Shown: positions 26,241 to 36,043 of the stretch, piece after piece
Numbering within the stretch: position 1 is the stretch's first letter
How the letters are laid out: each line of letters starts with the position of its first letter
Assembly: GCF_001747105.1 (NCBI RefSeq)
Contig: NZ_MDGQ01000005.1
Coordinates: 930,001-994,000, forward strand
DNA length: 64,000 bases
Direction of reading: 5' to 3'
From: Roseivirga misakiensis
GTDB lineage: Bacteria > Bacteroidota > Bacteroidia > Cytophagales > Cyclobacteriaceae
Notes under the pieces: model-generated
Seen by the model: only the letters and a program-made list of their open reading frames with translations
Database searches by the model: none
What the model was told of the DNA's origin: nothing
Translations under genes and position numbers: made by a program

Positions 26241-28667
26241 ATGCTTAAGAACTATTTTATCACAGCGATTAGAAACTTACTACGAAACAGAAGTTTCACC
26301 ATCATCAATATTTTTGGTCTTGCACTTGGGATAAGTGCGGCTTTAGTATTGTTTAAAATTGTACTGTTTGAAAAGAGCTTTGATTCGTTTTTCATAAAGT
26401 CTGACAGAATTTATCGTTTTGTTAAACGTGTCGAAAACCCAAATTTGGTCGAGTTAGAAGCTGGAATTCCTAACCCTTTTGCTAAGGCATTCAAAACAGA
26501 CTATCCCGATTTAGGCATACCAGTAAGAACTTTCTACATCGGTGAGAATCAAATCAGTGTAAAGAAAAGAAACGGTGATTGGACTCATTTTGAGCAGAGT
26601 GAGGGAATTAGTTTTACTGATCCAGATTATTTCAAAGTCTTCGATTACGAATGGATCATTGGTGATCCTAATACTGCGTTAGACAAGCCAAAGTCTATTG
26701 TCATTACGGCTTCCATCGCTAAAAAATATTTTGGTCTAGCAGATGAAAAAAGCTTTGACCTGATCTTAGGTGAGGAGATTAAACTCAACAACGAGCTTAC
26801 CACTTTTGTGACTGGTGTAATCGCAGACCCTCCAAAGAATTTATCACTTCCATTTGAGTTATTCATAGAATATGAAGCCATAGAAACCATTTTTGATTTC
26901 TATCAACCAGATTCATGGACATCTACCTCTTCAAATGCCAATGTTTACTTTTTGGCGAACGAAAACGTATCGAGTAAAGAGATAGAGACGGTTTTACCAG
27001 CTATGTCAGAGAAGTATATTCCAGCTACTGAAAATAGCACCGCTTTCAACATTCAAGCTTTAAAGGATATTCACTTCCAGCCAGAATATAATACTTATGG
27101 TAGTTCTGCTGAGTCACCCCAAACCAACATTTTTAGAGTAGCAATAGCACTCTTTTTGGTGCTCACGGCTTGTATCAACTTTGTGAATCTTTCAACTGCA
27201 TTGGCGATCAAAAGATCAAAAGAGGTAGGTATTAGAAAAGTCCTAGGTGGATACAAAGGACAATTGATCCTTCAGTTTTTGGGAGAAACCTTTATCATCA
27301 CAGTAGTGGCAGTCACACTTTCCATGGGAATCGCAGAGTTAGTGATGACGAACTTTGAATCCGTTATCGGTAATCGTCTCTCATTAAACTTATTTGGTGA
27401 CCCACAACTGCTATTATTGACTTGTTTGATCATAGTAGGTGTGACCTTATTCGCGGGTTTATATCCATCGCTAGTCTTGTCACGACTCAAGCCTGTAGCA
27501 GTATTAAGAAGTAAGGGGCAATCATCTCTATCTGGAAATATTAATACAAGAAGAGGACTCGTTGTTTTCCAATTCTTTATTTCTCAAGTTTTGGTGATTT
27601 GCACCTTAGTTGTAATCGCCCAAATGAGATATTTCTCTCAACAAGATTTGGGTTTTCGACAATCTTCCATCATGACATTCCAATTGCCATCGAATGAAGA
27701 ATCTAAGTTGAATCCATTAAGAGATGAATTGCTACGCTTTCCAGGAGTAGAAATGGTCAGTTACAATTATGCTAGCCCTTTAAGTGAATCCAACATTGGA
27801 TCGACCTTTAACTATGCTCCATTAGGTTTGAGCGAGAATTTCGATGTAGCCTTTAAAGTCATAGATGACAACTATTTAGACTTATTTGAAATAGAGCTTT
27901 TGGCCGGAAGAGACATCAAAAAGAACGATACGCTTACAGAAGCATTGGTTTCAACGGACATCTTGAAATTGATGGAGATTGATGATCCTCAGGACGCAAT
28001 CGGCTTGGATATAGAAACTGGATTTGCGAATGATAAAAAGATAGTCGGTGTATTCAAGGCATTTCATAATAAAGACTTAAGAGAGAAAATCGACCCAATG
28101 ATTATGGTGAGGTTTCCAGGCTACTTTTACGAAGGAGCTGTAAAATATGAAGTATCTGATGCACAGTTCACTAACCTTATGAAAACTGTGGAAAATGCTT
28201 GGAGCGCTCAGTATCCAGAAATTCTATTCGATTACAATTTAGTGACGGAAGACATCATGACAAACTATGAAGAAGAGGCCGATACTATGGTGATTTTCCA
28301 AGTCTTCTCAGGTATTGCTATCATGATCGGCTGTTTAGGGCTTTATGGTTTGGTTTCTTTTATGGCTAGCCAGAAGAAAAAAGAGATTGGAATCAGAAAA
28401 GTTCTTGGTGCATCTGTTCAACAGATACTAGGAATCTTCTCTAAAGAGCTAATTGTTCTAATACTCATTGCATTTGCCATTGCCGCTCCAGTTGGCTACT
28501 ACTTTATGAACGATTGGTTGACGGGTTTTGAGTACAGAATTGAAATGAATATCGGCGTGTTTGCTCTAGCCATCGGTTTTACCTTAATAATAGGAATTGT
28601 GACCACAGGTATTAGGTCTATCCAAGCTGCTCAGTCCAACCCAGTAGACTCACTTAGAAGCGAATAA
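26241..28667 (+). CDS. FtsX/MacB-like ABC permease, first gene of operon A
   Basis: The 808-residue protein is a double-length FtsX-type permease: a helix near 20-42, a large extracytoplasmic MacB_PCD-like domain (about 43-290), three helices (about 296-318, 346-368, 388-412), a helix at 440-462, a second extracytoplasmic domain, and three C-terminal helices (about 681-710, 735-757, 773-797). Each half carries the FtsX motif after a helix: KEVGIRKVLGG near 325 and KEIGIRKVLGA near 715. It ends NPVDSLRSE, the C-terminal signature of this family. Such permeases need a separate ATPase and transduce ATP hydrolysis into periplasmic movement rather than classical transport. It is most like the first gene of operon B. 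Substrate unknown. Confidence 0.92.
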   Translation: MLKNYFITAIRNLLRNRSFTIINIFGLALGISAALVLFKIVLFEKSFDSFFIKSDRIYRFVKRVENPNLVELEAGIPNPFAKAFKTDYPDLGIPVRTFYIGENQISVKKRNGDWTHFEQSEGISFTDPDYFKVFDYEWIIGDPNTALDKPKSIVITASIAKKYFGLADEKSFDLILGEEIKLNNELTTFVTGVIADPPKNLSLPFELFIEYEAIETIFDFYQPDSWTSTSSNANVYFLANENVSSKEIETVLPAMSEKYIPATENSTAFNIQALKDIHFQPEYNTYGSSAESPQTNIFRVAIALFLVLTACINFVNLSTALAIKRSKEVGIRKVLGGYKGQLILQFLGETFIITVVAVTLSMGIAELVMTNFESVIGNRLSLNLFGDPQLLLLTCLIIVGVTLFAGLYPSLVLSRLKPVAVLRSKGQSSLSGNINTRRGLVVFQFFISQVLVICTLVVIAQMRYFSQQDLGFRQSSIMTFQLPSNEESKLNPLRDELLRFPGVEMVSYNYASPLSESNIGSTFNYAPLGLSENFDVAFKVIDDNYLDLFEIELLAGRDIKKNDTLTEALVSTDILKLMEIDDPQDAIGLDIETGFANDKKIVGVFKAFHNKDLREKIDPMIMVRFPGYFYEGAVKYEVSDAQFTNLMKTVENAWSAQYPEILFDYNLVTEDIMTNYEEEADTMVIFQVFSGIAIMIGCLGLYGLVSFMASQKKKEIGIRKVLGASVQQILGIFSKELIVLILIAFAIAAPVGYYFMNDWLTGFEYRIEMNIGVFALAIGFTLIIGIVTTGIRSIQAAQSNPVDSLRSE

Positions 28668-28668
28668 T

Positions 28669-31044
28669 ATGTTCAAGAACCATTTGATATCAATTTTAAG
28701 GAATCTTAAGAGGAGTAAGGGGTATACCGTCATTAATATTAGTGGTTTAGCTATTGGCTTCGCGACAGCAATTCTGATCGGTATTTACGTAAGCCAAGAA
28801 TTTTCATATGATAAACATATCAAAGATTATGAGCGCGTTTACCGTTTGAGCAATAGGAATTTTGCCTTTGCTTCCATCACTCACATGAATATGTTGCAAG
28901 AAAATGTGGCTGGAGTAGAAGCAACGGTGAATATTATGCCGCATACCAGCGGCACTATTAAGTATGGACAGTCTGGGAGTATAATCGAACCTTCGGTTTT
29001 CTACAGTACACAAGAGTATTTAAAGGTTTTTGATATTCCTTTTGTCTACGGTAACCCTGAAACTGCGTTTGACAAACCTAGCTCAATCTTGATTACAAAG
29101 TCGATGTCTAAGAAGATGTTTGGCGATAAAAACCCATTAGGAGAAAGCGTTTCTTTATCCACCTTAGTATCAAATGATGTTTATGAAGTTTCAGGTGTAG
29201 TTCAAGATTTGCCCTCAAATACACATTTAAGGTTTGAGGTGCTTGCCCGATATCCTGTTTCTTATGAAAAGATGTTGAAAGAACAAGGCTTCAATAGTAC
29301 AGTAGGTTATACCTATTTCAAACTTGAGAAGCCAATGGACAATATTCAAAATCTGTCTGATCGAGTATTTGCAAAACCGCAATATGATATGACAGATAAA
29401 TCTCAAGATTTCGAGACTTATTTGGCCTCTTATAAGCTTCGATTACCGATGATTATGAATATTGCAGACGTTCATTTAAAGTCTAATATTCAATTTGAAG
29501 CCTCTCCGCCAGGTAATAGACAATATCTAATTGTATTTATTGGGATAGCAGTTTTTATCATTATTCTAGCCGGAATCAACTATGTAAACCTGTCTACAGC
29601 TCAAGCATCAAAAAGGGCTAAAGAAGTAGGAGTTCGGAAAGTTCTGGGCTCTCAGAAAAAAGACTTGATTACACGATTTATTTTAGAATCATTTTTACTC
29701 ACATTTGGTGCTGCACTTTTAGCAATGGGTCTTGCCGAAGTAGCATTGAAAGTCATGGGTGGTTTTGGTTTTGAAAACTTCAATGTTAATGTTTTGGACT
29801 ACCCATTTCTCTTGTCCTTAGTAATGCTAACCGCTATAATGACAGGGGTTTTGTCCGGGGTATACCCAGCATTTATTCTTACTTCCTTCAAGGCATCAGT
29901 TGTTTTAAAAGGCAATCATAAAGTGGGAAGTAGCAGTAAAACTTTCAGAAACGGTTTGGTGGTTTTTCAGTTTGTCGTTTCGTTGTCGTTAGCAACGTTT
30001 TCGATTTTTGTTTATCAACAATTGAATTATGGTTTGACCAAAGACTTGGGTTTCGACAAGGAGGGAGTAATTGTGCTCGACAACAGTAAAGGCCAGTTAG
30101 GTGAAAATGTAGACCCTTTCAAAAACGAACTTTTACAACTGCCTGAAATCACCAATGTTTCCTCCAGTGCTTTTAGCATGATAGGTAATTTAGTGCTTAC
30201 CGGTTTGACTGAGGTAGGTGGAAATGGCGACTATCACCGGGCGCAATACAAGTACGCAGATTCGGATTTTGTGCCAACCATGGGGTTAAATGTTATCGAT
30301 GGTAGAAATTTCAACGATGCTATTGACGGATATGAAGCCATTCTGATCAATGAGTCTTTTGCTGAAGTACTTGGTGATGGCTTCTATGAAAAACGATTTA
30401 CCACTGGCAATGGCGACGAGAAATACAAAATAGTAGGTGTTGTTGAAGACTTTCATTATGCAGATTTTAGTGTTCCAATTGCGCCAACGTTGTTCTTTAA
30501 AGGAGATGAGCATAGACAGTTTAATATTAAGATTCGCCTTGATGAGATTGATGAAACCATCTCTAAAATCGATGCGCTCTACGCAGGTTTCTCAGATGAG
30601 CCATTAGACTATTACTTTTTTGATCAAAAGTTTCATCAGCTCTTTCAAGCTGAAAAGCGTATGAGCAGAATCATATCGATTTTCACAGGTTTAAGTCTTT
30701 TCGTTGCCTTTTTAGGTTTGATTGGACTTATAAGTTATAAGCTCGATCAGCGTACTAAAGAAATTGGGATTAGAAAAGTGCTCGGCGCATCAATTGGTCA
30801 AATCCTATCGATGCTGAGCAAAGAAATGGTCTGGTTGATTGGACTGTCTTTCCTTATATCAATACCATTAGCCTATTATGGAGTTCAAACTTGGATGAAC
30901 GATTTTGCTTACCATGTTTCCCTTTCTGCAAAGCCATTCATTACGATCGGTTTGCTTACCATACTGCTTGTAATTCTAGTGGTCTTCGCCAGATCAATGA
31001 AAACAGCAACGTCAAATCCAACTCAAGTACTCAGAAACGAATAA
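28669..31044 (+). CDS. FtsX/MacB-like ABC permease, second gene of operon A
   Basis: The ATG follows the previous stop after one base, which implies coupled translation. The 791-residue protein has the same eight-helix, two-ectodomain plan; the repeated FtsX motif reads KEVGVRKVLGS near 318 and KEIGIRKVLGA near 697, and the end is NPTQVLRNE. The N-terminus (SKGYTVINISGLAIGF) and the helix before the second motif (GLISYKLDQRTKE) differ from the other seven, making it a subtype of its own in this array. No ATP-binding domain is present. It presumably forms part of an envelope complex, perhaps as hetero-dimer with a neighbour, which the sequence cannot decide. Confidence 0.92.
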   Translation: MFKNHLISILRNLKRSKGYTVINISGLAIGFATAILIGIYVSQEFSYDKHIKDYERVYRLSNRNFAFASITHMNMLQENVAGVEATVNIMPHTSGTIKYGQSGSIIEPSVFYSTQEYLKVFDIPFVYGNPETAFDKPSSILITKSMSKKMFGDKNPLGESVSLSTLVSNDVYEVSGVVQDLPSNTHLRFEVLARYPVSYEKMLKEQGFNSTVGYTYFKLEKPMDNIQNLSDRVFAKPQYDMTDKSQDFETYLASYKLRLPMIMNIADVHLKSNIQFEASPPGNRQYLIVFIGIAVFIIILAGINYVNLSTAQASKRAKEVGVRKVLGSQKKDLITRFILESFLLTFGAALLAMGLAEVALKVMGGFGFENFNVNVLDYPFLLSLVMLTAIMTGVLSGVYPAFILTSFKASVVLKGNHKVGSSSKTFRNGLVVFQFVVSLSLATFSIFVYQQLNYGLTKDLGFDKEGVIVLDNSKGQLGENVDPFKNELLQLPEITNVSSSAFSMIGNLVLTGLTEVGGNGDYHRAQYKYADSDFVPTMGLNVIDGRNFNDAIDGYEAILINESFAEVLGDGFYEKRFTTGNGDEKYKIVGVVEDFHYADFSVPIAPTLFFKGDEHRQFNIKIRLDEIDETISKIDALYAGFSDEPLDYYFFDQKFHQLFQAEKRMSRIISIFTGLSLFVAFLGLIGLISYKLDQRTKEIGIRKVLGASIGQILSMLSKEMVWLIGLSFLISIPLAYYGVQTWMNDFAYHVSLSAKPFITIGLLTILLVILVVFARSMKTATSNPTQVLRNE

Positions 31045-31054
31045 ATTCAAAGCC

Positions 31055-33457
31055 ATGCTCAAAAATTATCTTCTAGTTGCTTATAGATCTCTAGTCAGAG
31101 ATAAGTTTTTCACGATACTAAACCTATTTGGTTTAACAGTCGGAATCACAGCGTTTCTTTTGATTGGGCTCTACGTAAAGTATGAGTTGACCTTTGATAA
31201 ATTTCACTCCAAGAAGGATAGAATTTATGCCTATAAGACCCTTTATTATACACCTGAAGGTACTTCAGGCAGTGATAAGTTTTCTTTGCCAGCAGGAAGT
31301 ATTCTAAAAGAAAATGTACCCGAAATTGAAGAGTTAGTTCAATTAACAGGAGGCTATAAGGCTCTAATCAATGTGGGTGATGAGACTTTCTACGATGAGG
31401 AATGGTATTACTCTAACAACAGCCTGTTCAAAACTTTTGACTTTGAAATAATTACAGGCACGCCAAATTTAGAAGCTGCGAGTTCTGTAGTGATTACTGA
31501 AACGATTGCTGAGAAGCTCTTTGGCGATACGGATCCTATCGGTCAGTTAATTCAAATGGATAAAAAGGACCAATATTATGTAACGGCTGTGGCTGCCGAT
31601 CCACCGAAGAATTCATACATCCAGTTCTCTATGATATTCTCAAATATCAACTTGTTAAATAGTTTGAGTCAGTATGATAATGAAGATCAACGCAGATGGG
31701 GCACCTCGGCTAATACTTACTTTTTAAAGGCAGAGGGTACATCTGAAGAACAGATGTTAAATAAAATGAGATCAGTCGGTCGAGAGTTTTTTGGTAGTCG
31801 ATTTTTCAAGGATGAAGACGGGAATCCAAACTTTGAACCGAGCATAATACCTTATGAAGATATCTATCTTAAATCGAGGTTTACCAGTGGTATTAGTCCA
31901 ACAGGTGATATTCGCTATGTCTATTTATTCTCATCTATCGCTGTTTTAATCTTATTGATCGCCTGTGTGAACTATGTCAATTTAGCGACTGCCAAATCAC
32001 TCAAAAGGGCGAAAGAAACTGGGTTAAGGAAAGTGATAGGTGCTGACAAAAGTCAATTGTTGAGACTATACCTCACTGAATCTGTTTTGCTCACTACGAT
32101 CTCTGTTTTTATCGCTTTTGCCATTGCTGAGCGGATATTGCCAGCATATAATAATCTCATCGATCGCAGTTTAGAATTGAGTTATGGTAGCTTGGAATTC
32201 TTATTCACTATAGTTGTCATTAACCTATCGATTGGAATTCTTGCTGGGTTATATCCTGCTATAAAATTGAGTGGATTTAAACCAATTGATGCTATTAGAG
32301 GGTCAAAGTCAGCTGGCGGTAAAAAATCGGTAAGAAGAGGGTTGGTTTTCCTACAGTTTTTGATAGCCCAAATGCTAATTGTCGTGACTATAGTCATCCA
32401 AAGTCAATTGAGTTACCTTCAAAACAAGGACTTAGGTTATAATCGAGAACAGGCGCTTTATATCAATACCTACGAAGAGTTTGATGAAAATGGTGATGTC
32501 TTTAAGTCCGCGGTAGATAAGATACCCTCAGTAGAATTATCCTCTTATTCTAATGGTGTTTTTACTTGGGCCGCAATAACATTTTTTCAAATGCGAGAGA
32601 TTGAAGGAAATGAAGATGATAAATCAGAAGATTATGTAATCGCCGATTTATTTGAAGGAGATGCAGATTTTATCGATCTCATGCAAATCGAAATGATCTC
32701 AGGAAGAGGTTTTGATAAGAATAATACTAGCGATGAATCAGAGGCAATTATCATTAATGAGGCTGGGGTAAAAAAGTTTGGATGGGAGGAGCCATTAGGT
32801 AAGAAGCTTAAAGTCTGGGGAAGTAAGGATCGCTATGTAATTGGGGTTATGCGCGATTTCCACAATGAATCTCTGAAGGCAGAAATTACCCCAAGTTTTG
32901 TGGTGCTTGACAACAAAGCGACAGAATACTTAAACCTTAGAATAGGTGCCGAAGATATGTCAGGTACTATTGCTAAAGTTGAAAGTATCTGGAATGAACT
33001 AGTGCCAGATCGGCCATTAGAATATACATTTTATGACGATAAGTTTGATCAACATTATAAAGCAGAACAACGCTTAGGTCAAGTATTTTTCACGTTTGCC
33101 TCCTTGGCAATTGGCATTTCGCTTTTAGGTCTAATTGGCCTTACAACCTTTACAGCAGAACAACGCCTGAAGGAAATTGGCATTCGCAAGGTACTCGGTG
33201 CTTCCATTAAGCAGTTAATCCTATTGCTGTCAAAAGAATTTGTAATACTCAGTTTAATCGCTTTTCTGGTTGCCGTTCCTATTTCATACTATGTAATGGA
33301 TGATTGGTTGACTGAATTTAAATATCGAATCGATATTAATGTTGGCATCTATGCCATAGCTATTGTCGCCTCGATAGGAGTGGCGTGGTTAGTTGTTTGT
33401 TTTCAGTCAATTAAAGTGGCCAAAAGTAACCCAACCAATATCCTAAGAACAGATTAG
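31055..33457 (+). CDS. FtsX/MacB-like ABC permease, last gene of operon A
   Basis: The 800-residue permease begins ten bases after the previous gene. Its first FtsX motif is KETGLRKVIGA near 321 and its second KEIGIRKVLGA near 706; it ends NPTNILRTD. The middle membrane block (FAIAERILP, then a tyrosine/asparagine-rich loop) and the region TTFTAEQRLKEIG closely resemble the last gene of operon B (43314-45683), not its direct neighbours. After the stop, the enhancer-like block of operon B starts within six bases, and a hairpin with a T-run follows. Confidence 0.92.
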   Translation: MLKNYLLVAYRSLVRDKFFTILNLFGLTVGITAFLLIGLYVKYELTFDKFHSKKDRIYAYKTLYYTPEGTSGSDKFSLPAGSILKENVPEIEELVQLTGGYKALINVGDETFYDEEWYYSNNSLFKTFDFEIITGTPNLEAASSVVITETIAEKLFGDTDPIGQLIQMDKKDQYYVTAVAADPPKNSYIQFSMIFSNINLLNSLSQYDNEDQRRWGTSANTYFLKAEGTSEEQMLNKMRSVGREFFGSRFFKDEDGNPNFEPSIIPYEDIYLKSRFTSGISPTGDIRYVYLFSSIAVLILLIACVNYVNLATAKSLKRAKETGLRKVIGADKSQLLRLYLTESVLLTTISVFIAFAIAERILPAYNNLIDRSLELSYGSLEFLFTIVVINLSIGILAGLYPAIKLSGFKPIDAIRGSKSAGGKKSVRRGLVFLQFLIAQMLIVVTIVIQSQLSYLQNKDLGYNREQALYINTYEEFDENGDVFKSAVDKIPSVELSSYSNGVFTWAAITFFQMREIEGNEDDKSEDYVIADLFEGDADFIDLMQIEMISGRGFDKNNTSDESEAIIINEAGVKKFGWEEPLGKKLKVWGSKDRYVIGVMRDFHNESLKAEITPSFVVLDNKATEYLNLRIGAEDMSGTIAKVESIWNELVPDRPLEYTFYDDKFDQHYKAEQRLGQVFFTFASLAIGISLLGLIGLTTFTAEQRLKEIGIRKVLGASIKQLILLLSKEFVILSLIAFLVAVPISYYVMDDWLTEFKYRIDINVGIYAIAIVASIGVAWLVVCFQSIKVAKSNPTNILRTD

Positions 33458-33462
33458 AATTA

Positions 33463-33503
33463 CTGTATCAAAAACAAACACTTAGGTGTTTTGAAAACAA
33501 ACG
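33463..33503. promoter_or_regulatory. Enhancer-like paired repeat (UAS 2) upstream of permease operon B
   Basis: The units TGTATCAAAAACAAAC (33464-33479) and TGTTTTGAAAACAAAC (33487-33502) have the same 23-bp period as at 26098-26138. TGTTTTGAAAACA in the second unit is a perfect palindrome about its central G, which suggests that each unit binds a dimer. The block starts 104 bases before the -24 element of operon B. Conservation ends abruptly at both edges, as expected for a binding site rather than a chance leftover of duplication. Confidence 0.85.
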
Positions 33504-33530
33504 TTTCTTATATTGTAGGAAACGTTTTTT
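33499..33530 (+). terminator. Intrinsic terminator of operon A, overlapping UAS 2
   Basis: AAACGTTTC (33499-33507) and GAAACGTTT (33519-33527) form a 9-bp stem with an 11-base loop, followed by T residues to 33530. The left arm overlaps the last five bases of the enhancer-like block. The stem is AT-rich with three G-C pairs, so termination may be partial. Confidence 0.6.
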
Positions 33531-33565
33531 TATTGTAAGTATCTGTAATTAAGCGGGTTAAAGAG

Positions 33566-33582
33566 TTGGCACTCTAATTGGA
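33566..33582 (+). promoter_or_regulatory. Sigma-54-type promoter of permease operon B
   Basis: TTGGCAC-TCTAA-TTGGA matches TGGCAC-N5-TTGC(A/T) at canonical spacing with one change in the -12 part. Transcription would start near 33592. That places the ATG at 33582 upstream of the transcript and makes the ATG at 33615 the start of the first gene. Confidence 0.8.
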
Positions 33583-33614
33583 TGGAAAATGCCAAGCATT
33601 CAAAATACAACAAC

Positions 33615-36008
33615 ATGTTTAAGAACTACTTCAAAATACTTTGGCGCAATTTCAGAAGAAATAGAGCCTTTACGATCATCAATATTTCTGGGCTTACACT
33701 AGGGATCACGTGTAGCTTAATTATGTTCCTAATTGTGAAAGAGGAACTGAGCTATAACCGCTACCATAAGAACATTGATTCTTTATACAGGGTAGGGCAC
33801 ATCGACTATGTAGATGGAAACGAATACCCAGGAGGAGGCTCTCCATTGCCAATGTTAGAAGCAGTAAGAGAACAGATCGTTGGTTTGGCTAATGCGACAC
33901 TGATCTCTCACGAAGGTTATGGTCTCATTTCTGTCACCGATAAAAGTGGTGAGGTAAAGTATTATGAAGAATCTCCAGATGTGGTCTATGTGGAGCCGAA
34001 CTTCTTTGAAATGTTTGATTGGGAATTGCTTGAAGGGGCAGTCGAAGAATCGTTTAAAAGCCCAAATACAGTAGCCATCAGTAAAGAGTTGGCTGATAAG
34101 TATTTCCCTGAAGAGTCTGCTGTAGGTAAAACAGTTAGGTTGAATAAGAGCAAGGATTTACTAGTTACTGCAGTTTTAGAAAATGCACGGAACAACTCCG
34201 ACTTTCCTTTCGGATTTTTCATTTCTATGGAAACCAAAAAGGCCGACGAACCATTTACAGAGTGGGGTAGCATCAGCAGTAACAATGTGATTTTCCTTCA
34301 GCTTGAGGAGGCAACCACCGCAGAAGATGTAGAAGCACAATTCCCAGACTTTGTTGAGAAAAACTGGAACAACATGACAAAGGATGAACGAAAGTTCGTC
34401 TTGTCTGATTTCAGTAACTATCACTTCGATGATCGATTCAATACCTTCGGCGGAGGCTCATCAAAGCAGTTTTTATGGACTTACTCGGCAATTGGTCTTT
34501 TCTTAATCATCACCGCATGCTTCAATTTTATAAATATGTCTACCGCCATGGCTGTCAAAAGAGCCAAAGAAGTGGGCATGCGCAAAGTGCTCGGTAGTAG
34601 CAGAAAACAACTTGTTTTAAGGTTTTTAGGGGAGACCTTTATGATCACCTTTATTTCCTTACTTTTATCCATTGGGCTAACTGAAAGGCTGTTACCACTT
34701 GTTGTAAACGACTTTTTCGAACTTGAAATAAAGCTTTCCTTGCTTACCGATGGCCTGTTGGTTGGTTATCTGCTCGGTGTATTAGTATTAGTTTCGCTTC
34801 TAGCCGGACTCTATCCTGCCTTTGTACTCTCTAGTGCCAAACCGATATCTGCCTTGAAAGGAGCGCTTGACGCTAAAGGCGGTAATATGTTCATGCGACG
34901 TTTCTTAGTCGTTTTTCAATTCTTTCTATGTCAAGTATTGATCTTCGGGACCATTGTAGCGGTTCGACAAATGAACTTCTTCACTACAGTAGATATGGGT
35001 TATGAAAAAGAGCATGTAATGTTCTTTAATATGGCCGAAAGTGAATTGGACAAGCAAAAGTTATGGAAAGCACGTGTTCAAGATATTCCTGGTGTTAAAT
35101 CAGTTTCCGTAGCGTCACACCCGCCATTTTCTGGTGCCATTATGGGTACAAATGGTTATTACTACACAAGTGATACAAGCCGTACGGAGATAAATGTGCA
35201 TTTCAAGCGTGTGGATGAGGCCTATGCTGATACTTATGGTCTAAGGTTAATTGCTGGTGATTGGGTTTCAAAGAGCGATACGATCAACCAATTCGTAGTT
35301 AATGAAACTTTCTTGGCAAAAGCAGGTGTCAAAAACCCTCAAGATGCAATTGGACAAACAGCCAATGTTTGGGGTAATAAGTATCCGATCGTTGGGGTTG
35401 TAGAAAATTTTCATTCTACTACATTATCTGAAGCTATCGAGCCGATGATGCTCTTCTCTGATGCCGTCCGTAATCAAACGATCGGTCTTAAAATAAATGG
35501 TGCCAGAACAAAGGAAATCGTATCCGAGCTAGAAGAAATCTGGTACGATATGCATGAAGAGTATGAGTTCGATTATGATTTCATAGATGCTCAAATAAAA
35601 GAGTTTTATCAGACTGAAGAGAAAATGTCTCAGTCTCTGACCGTTTTTGCGGGAATTTCCATATTTATTGGATGTCTTGGGCTTTATGGTTTGGTGGCCT
35701 TTATGGCGAATCAAAAAGCGAAAGAGATCGGTATTAGAAAAGTCTTGGGTGCGTCAGTAACAAGTTTGGTTTCGAACTTCTCTTTAGAATTTCTGAAACT
35801 CGTACTGGTCGCTTTCATCTTCGCGGCACCGCTAGCCTATTTTGGTATGAATTCTTGGCTCCAAGAGTACAAATACAGCATTAGCATTGGTCCGCTAATT
35901 TTCGTCTCCAGTATTGTGATGTCTATCATCATCGCCATTCTAACTACTGGACTTAGGTCTCTGAAAGCAGCAACGGCAAACCCTATCACCTCTCTTAGAG
36001 ACGAGTAG
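33615..36008 (+). CDS. FtsX/MacB-like ABC permease, first gene of operon B
   Basis: From the ATG at 33615 the protein has 797 residues and starts MFKNYFKILWRNFRRNRAF, in line with the N-termini of its paralogues (MLKNYFITAIRNLLRNRSF in the first gene of operon A). An in-frame ATG at 33582 lies inside the sigma-54 -12 element and cannot be on the transcript. The FtsX motifs are KEVGMRKVLGS near 318 and KEIGIRKVLGA near 704; the end is NPITSLRDE. The segment GCLGLYGLVAFMANQK near the C-terminus is nearly the same as in the first gene of operon A (GCLGLYGLVSFMASQK). The two operon leaders are therefore the same subtype. Confidence 0.92.
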   Translation: MFKNYFKILWRNFRRNRAFTIINISGLTLGITCSLIMFLIVKEELSYNRYHKNIDSLYRVGHIDYVDGNEYPGGGSPLPMLEAVREQIVGLANATLISHEGYGLISVTDKSGEVKYYEESPDVVYVEPNFFEMFDWELLEGAVEESFKSPNTVAISKELADKYFPEESAVGKTVRLNKSKDLLVTAVLENARNNSDFPFGFFISMETKKADEPFTEWGSISSNNVIFLQLEEATTAEDVEAQFPDFVEKNWNNMTKDERKFVLSDFSNYHFDDRFNTFGGGSSKQFLWTYSAIGLFLIITACFNFINMSTAMAVKRAKEVGMRKVLGSSRKQLVLRFLGETFMITFISLLLSIGLTERLLPLVVNDFFELEIKLSLLTDGLLVGYLLGVLVLVSLLAGLYPAFVLSSAKPISALKGALDAKGGNMFMRRFLVVFQFFLCQVLIFGTIVAVRQMNFFTTVDMGYEKEHVMFFNMAESELDKQKLWKARVQDIPGVKSVSVASHPPFSGAIMGTNGYYYTSDTSRTEINVHFKRVDEAYADTYGLRLIAGDWVSKSDTINQFVVNETFLAKAGVKNPQDAIGQTANVWGNKYPIVGVVENFHSTTLSEAIEPMMLFSDAVRNQTIGLKINGARTKEIVSELEEIWYDMHEEYEFDYDFIDAQIKEFYQTEEKMSQSLTVFAGISIFIGCLGLYGLVAFMANQKAKEIGIRKVLGASVTSLVSNFSLEFLKLVLVAFIFAAPLAYFGMNSWLQEYKYSISIGPLIFVSSIVMSIIIAILTTGLRSLKAATANPITSLRDE

Positions 36009-36043
36009 CATACAGCAATTATGTTCATTAAAAAACCATTACG

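Noticed and set aside
33582-33614. Longer N-terminus for the first gene of operon B
   Set aside because: Its ATG lies inside the sigma-54 -12 element, and the extra residues are not seen in paralogues.
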